This document shows positions 8,007 to 17,376 of a stretch of DNA of 64,000 nucleotides, piece after piece. Origin of the DNA: an uncultured Chryseobacterium sp. (lineage in GTDB: Bacteria > Bacteroidota > Bacteroidia > Flavobacteriales > Weeksellaceae); contig CAJYWD010000017.1 in assembly GCA_913778505.1 (NCBI GenBank), positions 1 through 64,000 of the forward strand, written 5' to 3'. Each line of letters begins with the position of its first letter. Positions within the stretch are counted from its first letter, which is position 1. The notes beneath the pieces were generated by a model. That model had not been told where the DNA came from. It searched no databases and saw only the letters and a list, made by a program, of their open reading frames with translations. The position numbers and the translations under genes are program-made.

Positions 8007-9431
8007 ATGAAAAAAAAACTATTCTTCTTATTTCTATTACCAGCGCTTGGATTAGCACAATCCAATGATCTTGGGAGCAGTCAGCAGCAATATCAACCAT
8101 TCAATAACCAGAGCCGTATGTTCAGGGACTGGTCTATCTCCGTGGGAGGAGGTGGTGCCTTTATGACCAATGCGGATATTACCTCATTCTATGGTGGCGA
8201 TATCAATTGGGGATGGAATGGCTATGTAAGTCTTGACAAACAGATCACCCATACGTTCGGCGCATCATTGATGTATACCAGGGGTCAGACTAATCAGAAG
8301 GCAATGCTGAATGCTGCGTCCGGTGTAGCGCATGGAAATACTAAATTTGACATGATTTCCCTACTAGGAGACGTCAATTTTTCCAACTTGATGCGGAGAA
8401 CGGATAACCGCTCTAATTTCAGGTGGGCACTTCATGGGTATGCAGGGGTCGGCTTTATTGGTTACAAAACATTTCTTCAGGACGATTATGTGCTGAGTAA
8501 ATATCCGCTTTATATTGAGCAGAAACTCGCAATCAATTCATTTGCCTTTATGGGCGGTCTAGGGCTTAAATACAATGTGTCAAAATTGATGGATGTAGAG
8601 CTTAGAGCGCTTTACCTGATCAGTGGTGATGAAGAATTTGATGGCGGTGGCTGGACCAGAAATGCAGCGCCGGGCTATAATAAGATTAATGCGTCGTACA
8701 CCGATAATGCCTGGCTGATGAACTTAGGCGTATCATTCAAACTCGGAAAACAGGATCAGCATCTCAGATGGGTAGATCCGCTTCAGGGAGCATATAAAAG
8801 AGCAGCGGCTCTGGAAGAGCAATTTAAAGATTTTAAAGTTTGTGAAAAAGGCGATCAGGATAATGATGGGGTATGTGATGATTGGGACAGACAGCTTGAT
8901 ACGCCTGCCGGCGCCAGAGTAGATGGTGCTGGTGTAGCACTGGATATGGATCTAGATGGCGTCATCGATCTTTACGATAAGTGTGTAACGGTTCCTGGTC
9001 CTGTGGAAAATGAAGGTTGTCCTACCGTTCAAAATACGCCCGTTTTGCCTACAAAAGAATTTGCGATAGACGAGATTAACAGCCACTTCAACGGTATAGA
9101 ATTTGAATTGAACAAATCTGTTATCAGACCAAAATCTTATGCTGATATAGACAAAGCCGCAGAGATTATTAAGTCTTTTGATAACAAGGATCAATTCATT
9201 GTTGTCGGCGCCACGGACAGCAGAGGATCGGACGCTTCCAATAAAAAACTATCTCAAGCCAGAGCACAGGCCGTATTGGATTATCTGCTGAAAAAAGGGG
9301 TTTCGAAATCAGTTTTAATAGCAGAGGGCAGAGGTAAGGATGATTTGAAATACCCAGAATGCAACCCTGCAAATAAATGTCCTGAGTGGAAAAATGAGGC
9401 GAACAGAAGAGTATACTTCGTTGCCAGATAA
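8007..9431 (+). CDS. OmpA-family outer-membrane protein with TSP3 calcium repeats (copy 1)
   Basis: A 474-residue protein: signal peptide ending LGLAQ, an eight-strand-type beta-barrel (about 30-250), a thrombospondin type 3-like stretch rich in Asp (DQDNDGVCDDWD, DMDLDGVIDLYDKC) near 285-340, and a C-terminal OmpA domain (about 355-474) with peptidoglycan-binding residues in the TDSRGSD and NRRVYF regions. It should tie the outer membrane to peptidoglycan. The ATG at 8007 gives the better signal peptide; an in-frame ATG at 8001 is also possible. A homologous gene follows after 26 nt, so this is a tandem pair. Confidence 0.9.
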   Translation: MKKKLFFLFLLPALGLAQSNDLGSSQQQYQPFNNQSRMFRDWSISVGGGGAFMTNADITSFYGGDINWGWNGYVSLDKQITHTFGASLMYTRGQTNQKAMLNAASGVAHGNTKFDMISLLGDVNFSNLMRRTDNRSNFRWALHGYAGVGFIGYKTFLQDDYVLSKYPLYIEQKLAINSFAFMGGLGLKYNVSKLMDVELRALYLISGDEEFDGGGWTRNAAPGYNKINASYTDNAWLMNLGVSFKLGKQDQHLRWVDPLQGAYKRAAALEEQFKDFKVCEKGDQDNDGVCDDWDRQLDTPAGARVDGAGVALDMDLDGVIDLYDKCVTVPGPVENEGCPTVQNTPVLPTKEFAIDEINSHFNGIEFELNKSVIRPKSYADIDKAAEIIKSFDNKDQFIVVGATDSRGSDASNKKLSQARAQAVLDYLLKKGVSKSVLIAEGRGKDDLKYPECNPANKCPEWKNEANRRVYFVAR

Positions 9432-9457
9432 ATAAACTTGAAACAAAAACATTAAAT

Positions 9458-10891
9458 ATGAAGCAAAATTTATTATCATTGATGGCTTTAGGTCTTATAT
9501 TACCTATGGGCCTCAAAGCACAGCAAGCGTCGACTAGTGCTAATTCGGGATCAGAAAATATTGCACCTTTCACACAAGAGTCTAAGAGATTCAACGACTG
9601 GTCAATTTCTGCAGGTGCAGGTGTTCCATTGATTCAATCTGCCGATATGACGTCCATCAAAAATGGAAATGGTAAAAACTTATTTGGTTATTCTGCTTAT
9701 ATCAGTATTGATAAAGCAATTACACATGCATTCGGATTGAATCTTCAATATGACAGAGGAGAAACCAGACAGGGTTACGCTTATACAAAAGATCATGTAA
9801 CATTACCTGATCGTCAGATTGCCGGAAGGACACAGTATGATGCAATCTCCCTTTTAGGAGATGTCAACTTTTCCAATCTTTTGAGAAGAGTCGATAATAA
9901 ATCGCCTTTCAGATGGGCTCTTCACGGTTACGCTGGGATTGGAACCTTAGCATATAAATCATACAGACAAAATCCCGGACCTTACAATCAGATGTTGAAT
10001 TTTGAGAAGAAACCATTCAAGCTGAATTCTCTGTTTGGCCAGGCTGGCGCAGGTCTTAAGTTTAAGATCAACAATAGATGGGATATTGAAGGTAGAGTAA
10101 TGTATGTAGTTACAGGCGATGATGAGTTTGACGGCGCTGGCGTAGGACAAACAGGCTATAACCTAACTGAAGACCAGATTTCTGACAACTTTTTCAACAC
10201 TACTTTAGGGGTTACTTTCAAACTGGGTAAGCATCAGTCTCATTTGATGTGGCATGACCCGTTGCAGGAAATCTATTATAAATTAGATGTGCTGAACGAC
10301 AAAACTCAGGATATCGAAGTTTGTAAGAAAGGCGATGTAGATAATGACGGTGTTTGTGATGACTGGGACAGACAGCTAGACACACCAGCTGGTGCCAGAG
10401 TAGACGGCGCAGGTGTAGCGTTGGATGCTGATCTTGATGGCGTTATTGATTTGTACGACAAGTGTGTTACAGTGCCTGGACCTGTTGAAAACAATGGTTG
10501 TCCAATCGTTAAAAATAATGGTTCTGGCGTAGTGACTGATGAAAGCACACTGCTCAAAGGCATTGAGTTTGATTTGGATTCAGACAGAATTTTACCATCT
10601 AACACACCAATTCTTAATAGTGCTATTAATTATATTAATGCATCAGGTAGCAACTTCCAAGTTATCGGAAGTACCGATACTAGAGGTACAGAGGAGTACA
10701 ATCAAGGGCTTTCCGAAAGAAGAGCTAATAATGTAAAATCTTATCTTATTGAAAATGGTGCTAACGGGAATAAACTTGAAGCGTTAGGAACAGGAGAAAG
10801 AAAATTACTCTATCCTGAATGTGATCCCGCTTCTAAATGTCCTGAATGGAAGAACAGAGCCAACAGAAGAGTATATTTCGAAGCTAAATAA
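9458..10891 (+). CDS. OmpA-family outer-membrane protein with TSP3 calcium repeats (copy 2)
   Basis: A 477-residue paralogue of the preceding gene with the same plan: signal peptide (ending LKAQ), N-terminal barrel, Cys- and Asp-rich TSP3-like linker, C-terminal OmpA domain ending NRRVYFEAK. The linker is almost identical in residues to copy 1 but differs at many synonymous bases, so the copies are old and under selection. The barrels and the C-terminal domains have diverged more. A strong terminator follows, closing the folK-ompA-ompA unit. Confidence 0.9.
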   Translation: MKQNLLSLMALGLILPMGLKAQQASTSANSGSENIAPFTQESKRFNDWSISAGAGVPLIQSADMTSIKNGNGKNLFGYSAYISIDKAITHAFGLNLQYDRGETRQGYAYTKDHVTLPDRQIAGRTQYDAISLLGDVNFSNLLRRVDNKSPFRWALHGYAGIGTLAYKSYRQNPGPYNQMLNFEKKPFKLNSLFGQAGAGLKFKINNRWDIEGRVMYVVTGDDEFDGAGVGQTGYNLTEDQISDNFFNTTLGVTFKLGKHQSHLMWHDPLQEIYYKLDVLNDKTQDIEVCKKGDVDNDGVCDDWDRQLDTPAGARVDGAGVALDADLDGVIDLYDKCVTVPGPVENNGCPIVKNNGSGVVTDESTLLKGIEFDLDSDRILPSNTPILNSAINYINASGSNFQVIGSTDTRGTEEYNQGLSERRANNVKSYLIENGANGNKLEALGTGERKLLYPECDPASKCPEWKNRANRRVYFEAK

Positions 10892-10908
10892 GCTTCTACA
10901 TAATCAGA

Positions 10909-10936
10909 AGAAACCGCAGCAATGCGGTTTTTTTAT
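10909..10936 (+). terminator. Intrinsic terminator after the OmpA pair
   Basis: Arms AAACCGCA and TGCGGTTT with a GCAA tetraloop (GNRA type), then seven T. It lies upstream of the chosen recQ start, which is one reason to reject earlier recQ starts. Confidence 0.93.
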
Positions 10937-10961
10937 GTGCAATATTTATTTAAATTTACGA

Positions 10962-12863
10962 ATGCTTTCTTCAACAGATTTCAATGAGAAATTAATTTAC
11001 AGAACCCTGAATGATTTTTGGGGTTATGATGAATTTCGTGCATCACAGAAAGATATAATTCTTTCCGTAATTCAGGGAAAAGATACATTGGCGCTTTTGC
11101 CAACAGGCGGCGGCAAGTCATTGTGTTATCAATTGCCAGCATTGGTTTTGGAAGGAGTTTGTTTGGTCGTGTCTCCGCTTCTTGCGCTGATGAAGGATCA
11201 GATTCTTACACTTCAGGCTTTAGGCATTGAAGCGGAATTATTGAGTTCTGAATTGGATGAATTTGAAGAAGAAGCTGTTTACAACCGTTGCAAGGAAGGT
11301 GTGATCAAGATTTTATATGTCTCCCCGGAGCGATTTCAGAATCCGCTGTTTTTAAGGAATATTCAGGATATTCATGTGTCTTTTTTAGCTGTGGATGAGG
11401 CCCATTGCATCTCAGAGTGGGGTTCAGATTTTCGTCCCAGTTATCAAAATATAAAAAATTTCAGGCAGGAATTTAAAAAAGTACCTTGTCTGGCGCTTAC
11501 GGCTACGGCTACGGACAAAGTGGTGGATGAAATTGCCATGAAGTTAGGACTTCATCAACCCAAGATTTTCAGAAAAAGTTTCAGAAGAGATAATCTTAGT
11601 ATCATTACAGAAAACACTTCTGATAAATACCAGAGGATTCTCAATTTTCTGAAACAGAATCCTGCAGCAGGAATCATTTATGCCAGGACTCGGAGGGAAG
11701 CGGAAGATCTGAGTCAGTATCTTAAAAGCCATCAGTTTCCCAATGTTGATTTTTACCACGCCGGTTTAGCAGCAAATGAAAAGGAAAAGCTTCAGAAAAA
11801 GTGGATTGCCAGCCAGTTTCATGTTTTGGTTTCTACCAACGCTTTTGGGATGGGCATTGACAAAGATAATGTCCGTTTTGTGATTCATCTTTCACCATCT
11901 TCCACTTTGGAAAATTATTATCAGGAGATAGGCCGTGCCGGCAGAAATGGTGAGGAAGCCATTACACTTTTGCTCTGGAATGAGCAGGAGCTGCAACATA
12001 TTGATGAAACTTTCCAAAATCAGATTCCGGCCAAGTCCGAATATCAAAAAATACTGACGTTTCTCTATTCTATGTTTCAGGTTGCAGACCATGATTTGCC
12101 GGAAAGAACATTTTCATTAGAAATTCAGAGACTCCGGGATTTGACCAAACTTTCTGCAGCCAAAATCCGAAATATTCTCAACTTCCTTCATAACCAGGAG
12201 CTTATATTTTACAAGAATTCCGGTTCCGCATCCACCATTCAGAGTTTTGTAAAACCAGAAGAACTTGAGCAGCTAAGTGCGTCCGATGCTTATTTCATAG
12301 AAGTATTGTTCCGGAACCTGCCAGGTCTTGCCATTCAAAAAGTATATTTTAGCGACGCTTCTTTCTGTGCGAAAAATAATTTTGATATACAGACCTTCAA
12401 AACCAGGCTGAAGCAAATGCAAAAAGCTGGTTACTTGGAATATCTGGACGGCGGTCAGCAAGCAATCCGATTTCTGAAACCCAGAAATGATCGTTATCTC
12501 TACGGGCAGTACTGGGCATTGTTTAATACGATTCAGAAAAACAAACTTCGCAAATGGGAAGAAAATAAGTTCTTCGTGCGGGACAGCGATTTCTGTAAGA
12601 TGAAGTTGATCCTCACTTATTTCGGTGAAAGTGCTACGGAAAACTGCGGAAAATGTTCCGTCTGTCGCAAACGCAATCAATCACCTAAAAAATTGTCGTC
12701 AGAAATTATCACCCAACTTGGTAGCAAGCCGATGACCCTGGAAGAGATGACAGCCAGGCTTAATTTTCATCCGAAAGAAAAGGTTTCTGAGACTTTGATT
12801 TTCCTTTTGGACATCGGAAAAATCAAAATGTTAAATTACAGAACTTATATGTTAAATAATTAA
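10962..12863 (+). CDS. recQ: ATP-dependent DNA helicase RecQ
   Basis: A 633-residue 3'-5' helicase for recombination and fork repair. Walker A PTGGGKS is near residues 47-53, the DEAH box (AVDEAHCISEWG) near 140 with the RecQ aromatic-rich loop after it, and the second RecA domain holds STNAFGMGIDK and the QEIGRAGR motif VI. The zinc-binding region ends CGKCSVC near residue 600. A clear HRDC domain is not seen; the end is a short winged-helix-like stretch. Start at 10962 places translation after the ompA terminator and right before the RecQ fold; upstream in-frame ATGs would lie in the terminator or in ompA. Confidence 0.93.
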   Translation: MLSSTDFNEKLIYRTLNDFWGYDEFRASQKDIILSVIQGKDTLALLPTGGGKSLCYQLPALVLEGVCLVVSPLLALMKDQILTLQALGIEAELLSSELDEFEEEAVYNRCKEGVIKILYVSPERFQNPLFLRNIQDIHVSFLAVDEAHCISEWGSDFRPSYQNIKNFRQEFKKVPCLALTATATDKVVDEIAMKLGLHQPKIFRKSFRRDNLSIITENTSDKYQRILNFLKQNPAAGIIYARTRREAEDLSQYLKSHQFPNVDFYHAGLAANEKEKLQKKWIASQFHVLVSTNAFGMGIDKDNVRFVIHLSPSSTLENYYQEIGRAGRNGEEAITLLLWNEQELQHIDETFQNQIPAKSEYQKILTFLYSMFQVADHDLPERTFSLEIQRLRDLTKLSAAKIRNILNFLHNQELIFYKNSGSASTIQSFVKPEELEQLSASDAYFIEVLFRNLPGLAIQKVYFSDASFCAKNNFDIQTFKTRLKQMQKAGYLEYLDGGQQAIRFLKPRNDRYLYGQYWALFNTIQKNKLRKWEENKFFVRDSDFCKMKLILTYFGESATENCGKCSVCRKRNQSPKKLSSEIITQLGSKPMTLEEMTARLNFHPKEKVSETLIFLLDIGKIKMLNYRTYMLNN

Positions 12864-12913
12864 TTTACATCTACCTTTCAATATTTATCAATCAACTATC
12901 AATTATAAAATCA

Positions 12914-13864
12914 ATGCAGACGAAATCATTAAATGTCGTTTTTTTCGGAACTCCCGACTTTGCAAAAGCTTCGTTGGAAGCGATATTCAAATCTTATCAT
13001 AAAATAGTTGGCGTGGTAACTGCGGCAGACAAAGCCAGCGGAAGAGGAATGAAACTCACACCTTCGCCAGTGAAGGTTTTTGCTGAAGAAAGTAACCTCA
13101 ACCTTTATCAGCCGGAAAAACTCCGAAACCCGGAATTTCTGGAATCGATCAGAAATCTTAATGCGGATGTTTTTGTCGTTGTGGCTTTCAGGATGATGCC
13201 CGAAGTTTTATTTTCGATTCCAAGATTGGGAACTTTCAACCTTCACGGTTCACTGTTGCCGGATTATAGAGGTGCGGCGCCAATCAATTATGCGGTTATC
13301 AATGGCGAAACCAAATCCGGTGTCACGACCTTTTTCATCAATGAAAAAATTGATGAAGGTAATATTCTTCTACAGGCAGAAACCGAAATTTTACCGGAAG
13401 ATAATGCCGGAACTTTGCACGATAAATTAATGGTAACGGGAGCTGATTTGATTATTGAAACTTTAAATGGATTAGCTGAAAATTCGATTGTAGAAAAACC
13501 TCAGCAACAAAAACAAAATCCGAAAACGGCTTACAAAATATTCAAGGAAAATCTCAAGCTGGACTGGAATCAAAACTCCGAAACGATTCACAATTTCGTG
13601 CGTGGAATGTCTCCTTATCCCACGGCTTTTACCATTCTTAAAACCGGAGACGAAGAAAAATCGCTGAAAATTTTCAAAGGTCATTTTGAGTTAAAATCGC
13701 ATTCGAGAGAAGCTGGAGATTTTGACATTTCCAGAAATGAATTCAAATTCTACACAAAAGACGGAATCTATTATCCGGAAGATGTTCAGATTCAGGGTAA
13801 AAAGAGAATGCCTGTGAAGGATTTTCTGAATGGAATTCAGAATTTTGAGGAATTTAAAGCTTAG
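12914..13864 (+). CDS. fmt: Methionyl-tRNA formyltransferase
   Basis: A 316-residue enzyme that formylates initiator Met-tRNA using 10-formyl-THF. Signature HGSLLPDYRGAAPIN (around 108-122) holds the catalytic Asn-His-Asp set of the family, and the C-terminal OB-like domain (about 210-310) is complete. It is preceded by a 62-nt leader without any G (12852-12913). Formyl-THF dependence links it to folK and folA in this window only by pathway, not by operon. Confidence 0.95.
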   Translation: MQTKSLNVVFFGTPDFAKASLEAIFKSYHKIVGVVTAADKASGRGMKLTPSPVKVFAEESNLNLYQPEKLRNPEFLESIRNLNADVFVVVAFRMMPEVLFSIPRLGTFNLHGSLLPDYRGAAPINYAVINGETKSGVTTFFINEKIDEGNILLQAETEILPEDNAGTLHDKLMVTGADLIIETLNGLAENSIVEKPQQQKQNPKTAYKIFKENLKLDWNQNSETIHNFVRGMSPYPTAFTILKTGDEEKSLKIFKGHFELKSHSREAGDFDISRNEFKFYTKDGIYYPEDVQIQGKKRMPVKDFLNGIQNFEEFKA

Positions 13865-13943
13865 ACTTTCAGATAATAGACGGATAGATAATAGACTAAA
13901 ACAAAATGTCTTCGATTCCGCAAAGCCTGATAATTCTTAAATT

Positions 13944-13990
13944 AGAATAAAATAGGAACCCTCACACTGAGCGGTGTCGAAGTGTTTCTT
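13944..13990. repeat. Relic of a dispersed repeat (CACTGAGCGGTGTCGAAGTG)
   Basis: CACTGAGCGGTGTCGAAGTG matches a short sequence remembered as recurring in flavobacterial intergenic DNA (ctgagcggagtcgaag). It lies between fmt and the next gene. Confidence 0.5.
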
Positions 13991-14007
13991 AAATCAAAAT
14001 ATTTAAA

Positions 14008-14835
14008 ATGAAAAAACTGATTCTAGGTTTGATGTTCGCATCTCAACTTTTCTTTTCTCAGGATTTGAAAGTGATGACCTATAACATCCGACTATCGTTG
14101 GAAAGTGACAAGGAAAACTCGTGGGATAACAGAAGAAATGATGCGCTGGCACTGATGAATTATTATCATCCGGATTATTTTGGGATTCAGGAACCGGTTC
14201 CGCAGCAAATGACGGACATCAAAACAAGCCTGAAAGATTACGATTACGTGGGCGTCGGAAGAGATGACGGAAAAAATCAAGGCGAATATTCTGCGATTTT
14301 CTATGATAAAACCAAATTGGAAGTTACAAAATCCGGAACTTTCTGGCTGAGCGAAACGCCGGAAAAACCTTCGAAAGGTTGGGATGCGGCGTACAATAGA
14401 GTCTGCACTTATGCGTTTTTCAGAATCAAGAAAACAGGGAAACAATTCCTGGCCATGAACCTTCATTTTGACCACGTTGGCGATGTGGCGAGAGTCAATT
14501 CTGCCAAGCTGATTCTTGAAAAAATCAAAGAACTCAACCCGAAAAATCTGCCTTTAACTTTGACGGGCGATTTCAATTTGACGGATGATTCTGAACCGAT
14601 AAAAATTATTTCCAAGACTTTGGATAATGCTTTTTACCATTCCAAAACGCCGCATTACGGACCTGTTGGAACTTTCACTGGATTTGACATCAACACAGTT
14701 CCGAAAGAAAGAATTGATTATATTTTCGTAAAAGGTTTTGATGTGTTGTCCAATAGAACAATTAATGACCGACGCGAAAATTTGCTTTATCCGTCTGACC
14801 ATTTTCCGATTTTGGCGGAGATCAGGTTTAAGTAA
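14008..14835 (+). CDS. Secreted endonuclease/exonuclease/phosphatase-family protein
   Basis: A 275-residue protein with signal peptide (MKKLILGLMFASQLFFSQ) and one EEP (DNase I-like) domain over the rest. Family motifs visible: MTYNIR at the first strand, IQEP with the metal-binding Glu, NLHFDHVG, GDFNLT, and the terminal SDHFPI with the catalytic Asp-His. All catalytic positions are kept. Members act on phosphodiesters or phosphomonoesters such as nucleic acids or sphingomyelin; the substrate cannot be read from sequence. Single-gene unit with a terminator after it. Confidence 0.88.
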   Translation: MKKLILGLMFASQLFFSQDLKVMTYNIRLSLESDKENSWDNRRNDALALMNYYHPDYFGIQEPVPQQMTDIKTSLKDYDYVGVGRDDGKNQGEYSAIFYDKTKLEVTKSGTFWLSETPEKPSKGWDAAYNRVCTYAFFRIKKTGKQFLAMNLHFDHVGDVARVNSAKLILEKIKELNPKNLPLTLTGDFNLTDDSEPIKIISKTLDNAFYHSKTPHYGPVGTFTGFDINTVPKERIDYIFVKGFDVLSNRTINDRRENLLYPSDHFPILAEIRFK

Positions 14836-14843
14836 TAGCAAAG

Positions 14844-14875
14844 CAAAATCCTCTTTTCAAAAAAGGATTTTCTTT
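14844..14875 (+). terminator. Intrinsic terminator
   Basis: AAAATCCT and AGGATTTT arms followed by TCTTTTATTT, ten bases after the stop of the EEP gene. Confidence 0.7.
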
Positions 14876-14898
14876 TATTTAGCGGTTAGTATGAAAAG

Positions 14899-14991
14899 TT
14901 TGTCATTCCGTAGGAATCTAAATACAATTCTGTTAATCCAGTTGAGATTGACTCCGTCACCACTTCGTTAGGTTTCCTGCTGAATGACAAA
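14899..14991. repeat. MITE-like inverted-repeat element, 93 bp
   Basis: Perfect 10-bp ends TTTGTCATTC and GAATGACAAA, extended as an imperfect 21-bp inverted repeat (CCGTAGGAATCT against AGGTTTCCTGCT). No gene inside. The CATTCCGTAGGAATCT wording recurs in flavobacterial intergenic regions as far as memory serves. Confidence 0.6.
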
Positions 14992-15020
14992 ATGTGGATA
15001 GAGTCGCTTAAGAATCATAT

Positions 15021-17243
15021 TTATTTATTCCAAACAATCTTCTTCACCATCACATCACTCGAGTTAGTTCCGACCATTATTTCAAATTCTCCGGCTTCCC
15101 AATCGTAGTTCAGCTCATCATCATAGAATTTCAGATCTTCCGGAGTCAGTTTGAAAGTTACGTTTTTGTTTTCACCTTTCTTCAAGGCTATTTTCTGGAA
15201 ACCTTTCAGTTCTTTGACAGGTCTTACCACTTTTCCAAAAAGGTCACGGATATACAACTGAACGACTTCTTCACCGTCAAAATTTCCTGTATTAGCAACA
15301 TTGACATTGATCGTTAAAGTTTGATTGCCTTTAAGATTTTCAGAACTTAGATTGAAATTAGAATATTTAAAATCCGTATAACTCAATCCATATCCGAAAG
15401 GAAATTTAGGGTCGTTATCCAAATCGATATAAGCGGAAACATAATTTCTGTCGGTGGATTTCCCGGCCGGCCTTCCTGTATTGTAATGGTTGTAATAAAT
15501 TGGGATTTGCCCTTCTGTTCTTGGGAATGTCATTGGCAATTTACCACTTGGATTGACATTTCCGAAGATGATGTCGGCAATAGAATTTCCGGCTTCTGTT
15601 CCCAGCCACCAGCTGTAAACGATGGTCGAAATATTGTCTGCTGCCCAATCAAACACCAAAGGTCTTCCTGCATTGATCATCAAAACAATCGGTTTTCCGG
15701 TTTTGGCAATTTCTTTCAAAAGGTCTTCCTGAACGCCGGAAAAATGGATGTTGCTCCGGCTTTTCGCTTCACCACTCATGGCATGACCTTCGCCCAAAGT
15801 CATGATGACGACATCTGCTTTTTTCGCAGTTTCTACAGCTTCCGCAAACATCGATTTGTCCTGGTCATTTTCGTTACAACCTTTTGCGTAAAGCAATGTT
15901 GAGTTTTTATCCAATTGATTTTTGATACCCTCAAATTGAGTCACGATTCTCTGTGCATCATCCTGGAAAGGAACCGACCAGAATCCGTGCATCGCTACCG
16001 CTTCTTTCCCAAATGGACCAATCAAAGCTACAGTTTTGGTGGATTTTGAAAGTGGAAGCAACTTTTTGTCATTCTTCAGAAGAACCACACTTTTTGCGCC
16101 GAACTCTCTCCCGAACTTTCTGTGTTCAAGATTATTGGTCTGTTGTTTTTGTCTGTCAGAATTCGAAAACCTGTAAGGATCATCGAAAAGTCCCATTTCA
16201 AATTTTTTTCTTAAGATTCTTCTCACCGCATCATCCACAAATTTGATATCGACTTTTCCTTCTTTTACAAGCTTCGGAAGCTGTTCCATATAGATTCGGC
16301 TTTCCATATCCATATCACTTCCTGCAAGAATGGCTTTTTCTCCTGCTTCCGCATTATCCTTGGCGTAGCCGTGTTTAATCATTTCGCCGATGCTGCCCCA
16401 ATCCGACACCACAAAACCTTGGAAGTTCCATTTTCCCTTGAGTAAATCTCTCAGAATATATTGGTTAGCCGTTGCAGGAATACCGTTGATGTCGTTGAAA
16501 GAATTCATAAAAGTGGCAACGCCCGCTTCTGCCGCAGCTTTGAAAGGCGGCAAATACGTTTCGTTCAGTTGTCTCAGACTCATATCAACAGAATTATAAT
16601 CTCTTCCGCCAACTGCTGCTCCGTATGCTGCAAAATGTTTTGCGCACGCCATTATCGCATCAATATTTCCCAAACCTTTCCCTTGAAAACCTTTGATTCT
16701 AGCTAATCCGATTTTAGTTCCGAGGTAAGTATCTTCACCAGAACCTTCCATCACGCGTCCCCATCTTGGGTCTCTGGCAATATCCACCATTGGCGCAAAT
16801 GTCCAATGGATTCCAAATGCCGAAGCTTCTGTTGCCGCAAATCTTTCCGATTTTTCTATCATTTCCAAATCCCAGCTGGCGGCCTGACCAAGGTTGATGG
16901 GGAAAGTGGTTCGGAAGCCGTGAATTACATCTTGTCCGAATATCAGTGGGATTTTCATCCTTGATTCCAAAGCTAATTTCTGAAATGCTCTGGTCTCCTC
17001 GGCGCCGGTAACATTCAGCATAGAGCCCACTTTGCCTTGCTTGATTTCTTCCAAAACTTTTTTAGAGTTGGAGTTTTGTGGTCCGGTTGCATATTGGAAG
17101 CCACTGTATTGCACCAGCTGTCCTGCCTTTTCTTCCAAAGTCATTTTGGAAATCAGTTCGTTGACTTTTTGGTCGATGCTTTTCTGGGCGGATATGGAAA
17201 TTCCGACCGATAACAAAAGGAATGAGAGTGTTGTTTTTATCAT
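15021..17243 (-). CDS. bglX: Periplasmic beta-glucosidase, glycoside hydrolase family 3
   Basis: A 740-residue GH3 enzyme with a signal peptide (about 1-19, ISISAQ). Order: N-terminal TIM barrel (about 50-370) with the nucleophile Asp281 in FVVSDWGS, the alpha/beta sandwich with the acid/base region (about 390-610; GEGHAMSGEAKSR), and a C-terminal fibronectin III-like domain (about 650-735). Length and layout fit BglX. Substrate is inferred: beta-linked gluco-oligosaccharides. No T9SS tail, so it likely stays in the periplasm. Transcribed alone. Confidence 0.9.
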   Translation of the reverse strand: MIKTTLSFLLLSVGISISAQKSIDQKVNELISKMTLEEKAGQLVQYSGFQYATGPQNSNSKKVLEEIKQGKVGSMLNVTGAEETRAFQKLALESRMKIPLIFGQDVIHGFRTTFPINLGQAASWDLEMIEKSERFAATEASAFGIHWTFAPMVDIARDPRWGRVMEGSGEDTYLGTKIGLARIKGFQGKGLGNIDAIMACAKHFAAYGAAVGGRDYNSVDMSLRQLNETYLPPFKAAAEAGVATFMNSFNDINGIPATANQYILRDLLKGKWNFQGFVVSDWGSIGEMIKHGYAKDNAEAGEKAILAGSDMDMESRIYMEQLPKLVKEGKVDIKFVDDAVRRILRKKFEMGLFDDPYRFSNSDRQKQQTNNLEHRKFGREFGAKSVVLLKNDKKLLPLSKSTKTVALIGPFGKEAVAMHGFWSVPFQDDAQRIVTQFEGIKNQLDKNSTLLYAKGCNENDQDKSMFAEAVETAKKADVVIMTLGEGHAMSGEAKSRSNIHFSGVQEDLLKEIAKTGKPIVLMINAGRPLVFDWAADNISTIVYSWWLGTEAGNSIADIIFGNVNPSGKLPMTFPRTEGQIPIYYNHYNTGRPAGKSTDRNYVSAYIDLDNDPKFPFGYGLSYTDFKYSNFNLSSENLKGNQTLTINVNVANTGNFDGEEVVQLYIRDLFGKVVRPVKELKGFQKIALKKGENKNVTFKLTPEDLKFYDDELNYDWEAGEFEIMVGTNSSDVMVKKIVWNK

Positions 17244-17319
17244 AGATTATCTTCTGTCTCTAATTGAGGTATTAACATGGTAAAAGTAGCATTTAATTTA
17301 TTAAGAATATTATTCAATA

Positions 17320-17355
17320 CAAAAAAGCTGCTTTCAACCGTGGTAAAAGCAGCCT
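17320..17355 (-). terminator. Intrinsic terminator of the M43 protease gene
   Basis: GCTGCTTT and AAAGCAGC arms; read on the minus strand a TTTTTT tract follows. It lies just past the stop at 17377. Confidence 0.8.
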
Positions 17356-17376
17356 TGTATCAGCAGATGAGTAAGC

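Noticed and set aside
10821-10961. N-terminal extension of recQ
   Set aside because: It overlaps the end of ompA copy 2 and the terminator; the family N-terminus begins at 10962.
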